From the NCBI GenBank assembly GCA_017619355.1, contig JAFZSO010000061.1, forward strand, positions 1 to 64,000: a stretch of DNA of 64,000 nt, written 5' to 3'. The notes under the pieces were generated by a model. That model was not told the origin of the DNA and ran no database searches. It saw only the letters and a list, made by a program, of their open reading frames with translations. The DNA is from Muribaculaceae bacterium (lineage in GTDB: Bacteria > Bacteroidota > Bacteroidia > Bacteroidales > Muribaculaceae). The translations under genes and the position numbers were made by a program. Below, piece after piece: positions 26,929-34,202 of this stretch. Position 1 is the first letter of the stretch. The number at the start of each line of letters is the position of its first letter.

Positions 26929-28746
26929 TTAGGGCTGCGACCCGTCGGAACCGACGATGACCTCTTGGGGTTGGTTTTTCTCGGCCGACGGGGCTTTGGC
27001 TCCAGGGGTAGGGCCAGAAGAGACGCCTTGGCTCAAATCTATTTTATTTGAGAGGGTGTTCTTCTGAATTTTCTTGATATAGTTGTCGATGGTGATGTTT
27101 TCGTCGCCTGCGTCGACATACTTGCCCGGAATAAGCGCATTACCCGTCGCCTTCATTTGCAGAATGCTCTCGACCAGCATTTTCCACTGCGGCATCTTTC
27201 GGCGTATTTCGGGATAATCAGTGTCGAATTTCAGCACTGTGTCGAAGTCATAGGTATTGAGAGCATCCCAAAGGCCAGTGAAACCTGCATTTTCAAGCGC
27301 CTGCCTGTTCCATACGGGAGCCTCCAGTGCCTCAAACTCGGGCAATGGCTTGGGTTGAGGCTTGACGGGTTTTTCGACAGAGACCTCAGGAGAAACCGAA
27401 GCCTGATCGGCCGGCTTGGGAGAGCCTCCAAACAGAGAGAGGAGCAACCATGCCGCGCCCACAAGCAGCGCACCAGCGGCAGCACCAATGAGGAGCGACT
27501 TGAGGTTGAGTCCGCCCGGCATAGACGATTTTTCTATCTTGTGGAGTCGGTTCTGCCCCGGCACCAGGCTATTGTCATGATTAGCGGTATAGCCCTTGAA
27601 GGGAGACTCGGTGAACGACCTGTTTCCCGAAAGAGTCACCTTGTCGCCATCGGGGAAGATGAACTCATAACGCTGCGTGAGTTTCTCCAGTTCCACCACC
27701 AGAGGTTTCCCCTGATAGTCGACCACCGCCTCGGCATAGCCTTCTTTAGAGACTTTTGCGCGCACGCCACGTTTGAGCTCGGCAAAGGGAACATCGGTGG
27801 GTGAAGCGGGTGAGAGAGGTTTGCCATAGATGGTGATGGTAGGGTTAGGCACATTGCGACCGGTGTCGTCAACCACACTGAAGTGTGCATAGGGCACAAT
27901 ACAGCGCAGTTCGTTCTCCTGCAGGTCGGGCAGATACTGCGGGTCAGACTTGAGGGTGACAGGCTTGACCACGTCCTTGAAGCCCTGCCTGCGCCACACG
28001 AGCTGGAGTGTGGCTCCCTGATAAGCCAGCATAGGCCCTACAAAAGGCTGATTGCCAACGAAAGGCGTGAAACCAAAGGTATCACCCTTTGGAGGCAAGA
28101 CGGTAATGGTGCGGGCCAGTTGATGCATCGTGATGTCGTCGGCACCGCGACAGAAGAGTCCTGAACCCTTGTCAACAAGGAACACCGCCTTATACTTGGT
28201 ATACTCGGGCTGATAGATGTCGTGCCCCAGCAGGTCGTCGAGGCTGAAGTCGGTGCCACGGCCATAGTAGCGCACGGCATAGCCTGCCGAGGGATTGGAA
28301 TTGGCATAAACGGGCGAAACGGGACGGTTAGGGAACTCGCGCAGGAAGACGTCGTTGAGCCGCTGCTCGTTGATGAGCCCACCGGTCATAACCTCGCCAT
28401 CGACCACCTCAATGAGTTTCTTGAGTTGCGATGCGGGCAAATCGGCCTCACGGGGCAGGTAGAACCAGGTGGCAACATGGTCGCCGACACGGCCTGAAGA
28501 AGCCTTGAGGGAGCAGAGGTAACAGCCACCCGTGTCGAAAGTGAGCATATAAAGAGGGGTGGCCTGCGCTTGCGGACTGACAAGGAACTGAACGAAATTG
28601 CCTGCAGCGTCGGGAAAGCCCAAGTTACTCAAGTCAACACGCGTGTCGTGGGTTTTGGAAGCCCAGTTACTGATGTTGGTGTTGGCCTGATAAGCTACCG
28701 CCAAGCCTTGCGAAATATTGTTGATTTTGATACCTATCTTGCTCAT
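26929..28746 (-). CDS. Large single-pass protein, GTPase-associated protein-like (operon gene 6)
   Basis: This 605-residue protein has no signal peptide. Residues 1-290 form a globular domain, probably cytoplasmic, with SSGRVGDHVATWFYLPRE. That pattern of a short motif before a His and an aromatic strand resembles the N-terminal domains of GTPase-associated proteins (GAP1 type), by eye only. Residues of about 300-365 (VVDDTGRNVPNPTITIYGKP, EGYAEAVVDYQGKPLVVELE) look like a PEGA or similar beta-sandwich. One membrane helix lies at about 415-438, followed by a Pro-rich linker and a C-terminal domain with EAPVWNRQALENAGFTGLWD. Its ATG overlaps the stop of the GTPase gene in ATGA, so the two are translationally coupled, which supports a GTPase-partner role. 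Confidence 0.6.
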   Translation of the reverse strand: MSKIGIKINNISQGLAVAYQANTNISNWASKTHDTRVDLSNLGFPDAAGNFVQFLVSPQAQATPLYMLTFDTGGCYLCSLKASSGRVGDHVATWFYLPREADLPASQLKKLIEVVDGEVMTGGLINEQRLNDVFLREFPNRPVSPVYANSNPSAGYAVRYYGRGTDFSLDDLLGHDIYQPEYTKYKAVFLVDKGSGLFCRGADDITMHQLARTITVLPPKGDTFGFTPFVGNQPFVGPMLAYQGATLQLVWRRQGFKDVVKPVTLKSDPQYLPDLQENELRCIVPYAHFSVVDDTGRNVPNPTITIYGKPLSPASPTDVPFAELKRGVRAKVSKEGYAEAVVDYQGKPLVVELEKLTQRYEFIFPDGDKVTLSGNRSFTESPFKGYTANHDNSLVPGQNRLHKIEKSSMPGGLNLKSLLIGAAAGALLVGAAWLLLSLFGGSPKPADQASVSPEVSVEKPVKPQPKPLPEFEALEAPVWNRQALENAGFTGLWDALNTYDFDTVLKFDTDYPEIRRKMPQWKMLVESILQMKATGNALIPGKYVDAGDENITIDNYIKKIQKNTLSNKIDLSQGVSSGPTPGAKAPSAEKNQPQEVIVGSDGSQP

Positions 28747-30395
28747 CGTCTGAAAATATTAAAGAAAGAACCTAATTTACCTGCTTTAGTCTTACCGGTG
28801 CGCTCGAGAATGAGTTGCACCACCGAGGTGGCGGCATTGGCGTTGAAACGGCAATAGTCCTGGAAGCAAACCTCACCGAGCGAGAATGGAATGATGCCCA
28901 CCTCTCCCCCATTGATCTGGTTTTGCTGACAAATGGTCTGCACACCGTTGTAGAAGCCCTGATAACGGTCGGTGATGTAACGGCGCAGCTCCTGCTGGAG
29001 TTCGGCACCATGCAGTTTTGCCTTATCGACCTTGGAGATGAGCAGATAGATGCCGTCGGTGTCGCGCTGGAAAATCTTGGTACGCCCTATATACTGGAGG
29101 GCGGCATCGAGATATTGCCGCTGTGCCAGCCCCTCGTACAAGCGGTCGTCGGCACCATATTCGATGACGAAGAAGTGAATCTTACGGTTGCCGGAGCGGT
29201 TGTTAATCATCACATCGGTGAGGGTCTGGAGTGCCGCCGACTCTTCCTGGGTGAGAGGTTCGTGCGCATCATACTTAAACATGCACCGCACCAGCTCGCC
29301 TGCCAGGTCGATGCAGGTGATGGGATGCACATAGTTGTCTTTGGTGTGCAGGTTGAAGCCCATCTCGTAAGTCGAGTAGATGGAGGTGCCCTCGGGCAGC
29401 ACGCCAATGTTGCCGTCATCCTTGAAGAGTGTAGCGAGGCGAATCATGTAGCCATAGCCCTGACAGGTGTTGTCCTTCGACATGCTCATCGCCACCCTGC
29501 CGTTGTCGGCCACACTGAGAATGGCTCCCAGCGCGCAGCTCTTGCCGCTGGAGGGAATGCCCCAGAAATAGATTTCAGTGGACTCGCGATTGATGCTCGA
29601 TATGGGAATGGGCACCTGGAACTGCTGCGGCATGTCGTGCCTGAGCATGGCCTCGATGAAGGCCCTGTCGATGCCTATGGTCATGAAGTCGTCGATGGTG
29701 ATGAAGTTTCTCTCGAACAGCGACCTGATAACGCCAGAATTCACGAGGTTGTGGTCTTGCCTGAGCGCTTCAAAGAAATCGTCCTTGGTGATGTGCTTCT
29801 TCTGCTCCTCTTCGAGAATGAGGTTGACAATGGTGATTTCCTTCTGCATCACGCGCTTATCGGTCTCGATATTCTTGATGCGGGTTTTGAGTGCTTCGAT
29901 GCCCACGCCCATGAAATCGTCAAGTTGCAACTGGAGAAGCACGTTGCGCGCCTCCTCGGCAAAGGGAGTGTCGGGATAATTGTCGACAAACTGCTTGAGC
30001 GCGTCCTTATTGCTCCTGTCGACCACTGCCCAAGCCTGCTCGGCCTCGCCATAGACCTGCTGCTGAGCGCGTTGCACCTCAAAATTGGCCTGTTCGGCCA
30101 TAAGGAGCTGCTTGCGCTTGCGAGCCTCTTCGCGATGCCGGCCGTCCTGATGGTCGTTGAGATAGGTCTGATAGGCCTCGATGGTGTTGGCCGTGCAAGC
30201 CGCCTCCCAGTCGGGCTCATCGCTGTTCTGCATGATGTCGAGCACAAGCTTGCGCTTATCGGCCGAGAACTGTCCGTAGGTGTTGGAGGGATTGCAAAGC
30301 CTCTCATAAGAAGTGATACCCTCGCGAATGTATCTCACAAGATCTTCGGCGGTATATTGGTCGATGTTATCAAAAATCGCTTGTTCTGAAGGCAT
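28743..30395 (-). CDS. GTPase with N-terminal helical-repeat region (operon gene 5)
   Basis: This 550-residue cytoplasmic protein has an N-terminal half of helical repeats of the type WEAACTANTIEAYQTYLNDH and AWAVVDRSNKDALKQFVDNY, which resemble TPR-like units, and then a coiled-coil-like linker. The C-terminal half is a P-loop GTPase-like domain: Walker A GIPSSGKS (279-286), a switch DLAGE (Asp363-Glu367) and a guanine-specificity motif SKVD (454-457). The set G1/G3/G4 fits a TRAFAC-type GTPase, although SKxD replaces NKxD or TKxD. It is coupled to the downstream single-pass protein by an ATGA overlap. Its cellular role is unknown; the repeats probably bind a partner or the membrane complex. 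Confidence 0.68.
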   Translation of the reverse strand: MPSEQAIFDNIDQYTAEDLVRYIREGITSYERLCNPSNTYGQFSADKRKLVLDIMQNSDEPDWEAACTANTIEAYQTYLNDHQDGRHREEARKRKQLLMAEQANFEVQRAQQQVYGEAEQAWAVVDRSNKDALKQFVDNYPDTPFAEEARNVLLQLQLDDFMGVGIEALKTRIKNIETDKRVMQKEITIVNLILEEEQKKHITKDDFFEALRQDHNLVNSGVIRSLFERNFITIDDFMTIGIDRAFIEAMLRHDMPQQFQVPIPISSINRESTEIYFWGIPSSGKSCALGAILSVADNGRVAMSMSKDNTCQGYGYMIRLATLFKDDGNIGVLPEGTSIYSTYEMGFNLHTKDNYVHPITCIDLAGELVRCMFKYDAHEPLTQEESAALQTLTDVMINNRSGNRKIHFFVIEYGADDRLYEGLAQRQYLDAALQYIGRTKIFQRDTDGIYLLISKVDKAKLHGAELQQELRRYITDRYQGFYNGVQTICQQNQINGGEVGIIPFSLGEVCFQDYCRFNANAATSVVQLILERTGKTKAGKLGSFFNIFRR

Positions 30396-30423
30396 TTCGA
30401 TATAATGTTAAGGGGTTGATATT

Positions 30424-31488
30424 CTAAAGTTTAAACATTCCAAAATCGTTGTCGGTGCTGTCGGTTAAGGGAGAGTCGGCCTCAGGAGTGATGTCGACAT
30501 TGACATCAGTTTTTTGAGGTGATGACTGCTGCGGAGCCGCCTCGGGAGCAATGCTCATGCCCCCCAGCGACTTGCGACGACCCAACAGGCGATACACGCT
30601 CTTGCTGTGGCGAGTCTGCAACAGGTAAGGGAAAAGCAACAGGCAGAAGATGGCAATGGCAAAGCCGATGGCAGCGGGTTTAGGTGCCTCCATCGAGGAA
30701 TAGTAGGAGTCGAGCTTATCGAGGATGCCCACGGCATTGTTGATGATGCCACGGTCGTCGTCGAAGGGCTTGACATCGGTCCCCGCCAGCTGCTCCACCT
30801 TGAGCACGGGCGAAGAGAAGTCGACGAGCAGGTCACGCCAGGCCTTCATCGACTCCTTGATTTCCCGGATGTTGCCGAGCAGGAACACATTCCATGTGCT
30901 GGGTTCCTGGTTTGCCTCCTGAATCCATTGTGCCGATTTCTCCTTCAGTTCAGTGAAATTGGAGCCCAGCAGCTTGTCGGCCAGGCACTGCGTCATCACC
31001 TCGCGCTGCACATCCTTGGAGCTGATGCCAGCATAAAGGGAGGCATTGCCCGAGGAGCTCTGGAGAAACTTGCCGAAAGCATCGACACGCTCGTTGGCAT
31101 AGTTCTCATAGAGGTCGAAGAGGCCCGTAGAGGCATTGATGCCGTCCTTAAAGGTCGTCACAATCTCATCGTTGTGGCTGTGCACATTCCAGAAATGGAC
31201 GAGCGGCCCTAACGAGAGGATGAAAATGACAGGACAGGTGAAAATGAACACACGCTCCATAACAATGGACTTCTTGAGTTTAATGAACTGGCCTGAGGTT
31301 CCCTTGAGCATCTGCGGGGTCACAAACCAGAAGATGAGGAGCACCACAATCACCGCAGTGATGATGCCCGCCACAAAGAAGTTGCCGTGCGTCCAATAGG
31401 AAGCACCCAAGAAGGAGAAATACGCCATGAGAATCACCGCCAGAAAGGTGAAGATGTGACTCCAGGAGAATTTTAGGAATTTGTTCAT
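30424..31488 (-). CDS. Inner-membrane protein with four predicted helices (operon gene 4)
   Basis: This 354-residue protein has hydrophobic segments at about residues 10-28, 35-57 and 78-98 and one at about 272-292. A soluble helical domain of about 170 residues lies between the third and fourth, and a polar, Ser/Pro/Asp-rich tail of about 60 residues ends in DFGMFKL. The layout suggests a scaffold with a periplasmic helical domain and a disordered cytoplasmic tail. No family is recognised. It lies 45 bases after the peptidase gene and 28 bases before the GTPase gene. Confidence 0.6.
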   Translation of the reverse strand: MNKFLKFSWSHIFTFLAVILMAYFSFLGASYWTHGNFFVAGIITAVIVVLLIFWFVTPQMLKGTSGQFIKLKKSIVMERVFIFTCPVIFILSLGPLVHFWNVHSHNDEIVTTFKDGINASTGLFDLYENYANERVDAFGKFLQSSSGNASLYAGISSKDVQREVMTQCLADKLLGSNFTELKEKSAQWIQEANQEPSTWNVFLLGNIREIKESMKAWRDLLVDFSSPVLKVEQLAGTDVKPFDDDRGIINNAVGILDKLDSYYSSMEAPKPAAIGFAIAIFCLLLFPYLLQTRHSKSVYRLLGRRKSLGGMSIAPEAAPQQSSPQKTDVNVDITPEADSPLTDSTDNDFGMFKL

Positions 31489-31533
31489 CTGTGATACAAC
31501 TAAAAAGCTAAAAAGATGAATGTTATCGTAAAC

Positions 31534-34167
31534 TTATGCCGCCTTGCGCTGAGTGGAGGAACCAGACCGGGTAGCCGGGGTGCGAGGCTGCGTGGCTGCT
31601 CCACCCGACTGCGGTGCACGCCGCGGTGGCGTGGTGGCCTGTGGCGTGCGGTCGGCAGGCAGGTTGCCACGCTTGACGGTGAGCACAGCCTTGTCGGCCT
31701 GAATCATGGGCCCGGCATTGGTGACCATGTTCTTGCCGGTGGAGCGCAGCACTGAAAGGGCCTGCGAGACGGTGATGTCGCGATTGATCGACTTCATGAG
31801 TGCGACGGTTCCCGTCACAATGGGAGCCGCCATGCTGGTGCCATCGGCCACCTCATAATTCTTGGGTGCGGGGAAAGCGCTGATAATGTCCTCGCCCGGT
31901 GCCGAAACCGATGCGCCCACCATGTAGCCACTGCTGCCATAGTTGGAAAAGAATGAGAGCTTGCCATTGGGATTTATCGCCGCCACATTGATGGTGGCCG
32001 TTGAGCGAAGCTGCGGATAGACTGAAGCCAGCAGCGACTCGTTGCCCGATGCGAAGACAATGATGGATTTTTGCTCACGAGCCACTTCAAAGATGCGGTT
32101 CCACACCTTTTGTGCGGGTTTGAACATGGTGCGTGCAATCTCCTCGAGTTGACTTGCGGGCTGTCCCTGCAAGGGAGCCATGCTGGGTCCTACCGAGACG
32201 TTGACCACATCGGCACCCTTGTGCACAGCATACATGATGCCGGCAACGAGCGACGACATGGTGCACATGCCATTGTCGAAGACCTGCACAGGCATGAGCC
32301 CACACTTGGGAGCTACCCCTGTAACACCTTGCGACACCTTGGCATCGCTACCCACTGCCAGACCTGCGACATGGGTTCCATGACCTTGGCCCGTAGAGAG
32401 CCGGTCGTCGCGACGGAACACATTGTAGGCATTGATGATGCGGCCTCTGAACATTTCATGATTCAAGTCCAGGCCATCGTCGACCACAGCCACCTTGACT
32501 GCGGGAGTGCCCTTGGTGACGGTCCAAGCCTGCTTGAGGTTGATGGCATTGATGTGCCAACCTTCGCGGCCACGGATGGGTTGCTGACGCTGTTGCAGCG
32601 TAGTGAAATCGACGCGCATCATGATTTCCTCATCGAAGGCGATGCAAGCCGGGTCGGGAATTTTCTCGGGAATTGCGGTGCACATGGCTTGAACCTCGTT
32701 GACAGGCACCTGCACTTGTAGCCAGGGTACGTTCTTGTCGATTCCTATGATCTTATACTTGGTGGAATCGGGGAAGTTGCGCTTGAACTCACGCACAAAC
32801 TTGTCAAGATCGGCCCTGGCATCCTCGAAAAAAACATTGACGCGATTGCCAATGATTTGACGTCCGTCGGGGGTGCGGATAATGGGCAGATCCTCACCGC
32901 CATCGCCCAGGTTGGGCGGCGCCACAGGATAGTCGGGCAAAGAGCCATCATCGCCAATAATGTCGACGGGGCCAGTGCCTTGCGACGGATCGGGACGGTT
33001 GTCGTCGATGGGTCCGTTAGGCCCGTCGATGCGCTCAATGGGTCGTCCAGGCCCGCCGGCATAGATTGTGTCGGCATAAACGCCACCAGGCAGTCCGGCG
33101 CGTGTGCAGGAGTTGCACCCCTTCAGGCACAGGAGTATGAGAAGCGCCACCAGGATACCGAGCAGGACAGCAAGCAGCGCCCAGAGCCAGTTGAAGCCGC
33201 CACCCTTCTGGTAACCAGCACTGATGGTCATATCGTGGTCCACAATCATGTTGACGGGATTCACGCTCCAGCCAGTGAACTTGTAGCCCTTGTTAGGAGT
33301 GATGACGGGCACCTCGTTAGGCTGAATGACCGAACCCCGCTGCTTCCTGATGAAGCTTGGCCCCGAGAGCACACCATTAGTGCCGGCATCGAAGAAGATG
33401 GTGCATAGCCCATCGTCGAGAGGCACATCGGGCGGTAGCACAGGAGGTGTTTCAGGCGGGACTTCATTCACCTTGAAACGCGCCACAAAGGTAAGGTCCT
33501 GATTGACGACAGAGCCTTGTGGATGAGGATCCCAGCCAAGGAACTCACAATTCTCGTTGACAATGAGTTCGGGCAGGTCTTCAGTAGAAATAATAGTGTT
33601 TTCGCGGCGAGTGAGTGTGCTGTATTTGGGCACACGGAACGAAGCCATGGTGGGATCGCACACGAAGTGCACCTTGTAGAAGTTGGCCTCCTTGCCCACA
33701 TGCACGGTGATGGAACCAGTGGGACTGTAGAGTTCGGGATCGGGAGTCATACCCCAGGCCACCAGCACCACCTTGTCGTCGAAGCAATAGATGAACTCAT
33801 CGCTCACATATTTAATGGCACTCTTGAGAATGCGGCTGTCCTCGCCACGCATCTCCTGAATGTGACGCTGGTAGTGCTCAACCGTCTTTCTCTTGATTTC
33901 GAGATATTTAGCCTTTTCGTGAATGGGCAAGTCGTTGAGACAGATGGGCTGTTCATTCCAGGGATTGGTGTACCACTCGATGATGTCGTCGTCGATCTGA
34001 TAGACCGGCATGGCTATGAACGAGCGATAGTCGGGAGCAATCTCTCGATTGATGATAGCCGAAACGGTTTCGTAGCGCATATAGAGCGGGTCTTTACCGA
34101 TGCCTTGAATGTCGGTAAAGGCGGCCCTATCGGTCGTACAAAGCAAATTCTTATCGTGAGGTCTCAT
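31534..34167 (-). CDS. Membrane-anchored S8 (subtilisin-like) serine peptidase with InlB-like repeats (operon gene 3)
   Basis: This 877-residue protein lacks a signal peptide. Residues 1-150 are a unique domain. Two InlB-type beta repeats follow at about 165-235 (ending CEFLGWDPHPQGSVVNQDLT) and 255-320 (GYKFTGWSVNPVNMIVDHDM). A membrane helix lies at about 326-349, then a Cys-, Gly- and Pro-rich linker. A fervidolysin-like prodomain may span 420-520. The S8 catalytic domain spans about 540-815 with Asp563 in VAVVDDGLD, His596 in GHGTHVAGL and Ser778 in GTSMAAP, all intact. The last 60 residues are basic, Pro/Thr/Arg-rich and probably disordered. Which side of the membrane carries the peptidase cannot be told, because charges around the helix are balanced. 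Substrate is unknown; a partner in the operon is possible. Confidence 0.82.
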   Translation of the reverse strand: MRPHDKNLLCTTDRAAFTDIQGIGKDPLYMRYETVSAIINREIAPDYRSFIAMPVYQIDDDIIEWYTNPWNEQPICLNDLPIHEKAKYLEIKRKTVEHYQRHIQEMRGEDSRILKSAIKYVSDEFIYCFDDKVVLVAWGMTPDPELYSPTGSITVHVGKEANFYKVHFVCDPTMASFRVPKYSTLTRRENTIISTEDLPELIVNENCEFLGWDPHPQGSVVNQDLTFVARFKVNEVPPETPPVLPPDVPLDDGLCTIFFDAGTNGVLSGPSFIRKQRGSVIQPNEVPVITPNKGYKFTGWSVNPVNMIVDHDMTISAGYQKGGGFNWLWALLAVLLGILVALLILLCLKGCNSCTRAGLPGGVYADTIYAGGPGRPIERIDGPNGPIDDNRPDPSQGTGPVDIIGDDGSLPDYPVAPPNLGDGGEDLPIIRTPDGRQIIGNRVNVFFEDARADLDKFVREFKRNFPDSTKYKIIGIDKNVPWLQVQVPVNEVQAMCTAIPEKIPDPACIAFDEEIMMRVDFTTLQQRQQPIRGREGWHINAINLKQAWTVTKGTPAVKVAVVDDGLDLNHEMFRGRIINAYNVFRRDDRLSTGQGHGTHVAGLAVGSDAKVSQGVTGVAPKCGLMPVQVFDNGMCTMSSLVAGIMYAVHKGADVVNVSVGPSMAPLQGQPASQLEEIARTMFKPAQKVWNRIFEVAREQKSIIVFASGNESLLASVYPQLRSTATINVAAINPNGKLSFFSNYGSSGYMVGASVSAPGEDIISAFPAPKNYEVADGTSMAAPIVTGTVALMKSINRDITVSQALSVLRSTGKNMVTNAGPMIQADKAVLTVKRGNLPADRTPQATTPPRRAPQSGGAATQPRTPATRSGSSTQRKAA

Positions 34168-34202
34168 AATTGCTATATAATTAAAAGTTGAGAGAAATCA
34201 AA

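Noticed and set aside
28815..30389. 524-codon plus-strand open frame opposite the GTPase gene
   Set aside because: Antisense shadow; the minus-strand protein has ordered G1, G3 and G4 motifs and fits the operon.
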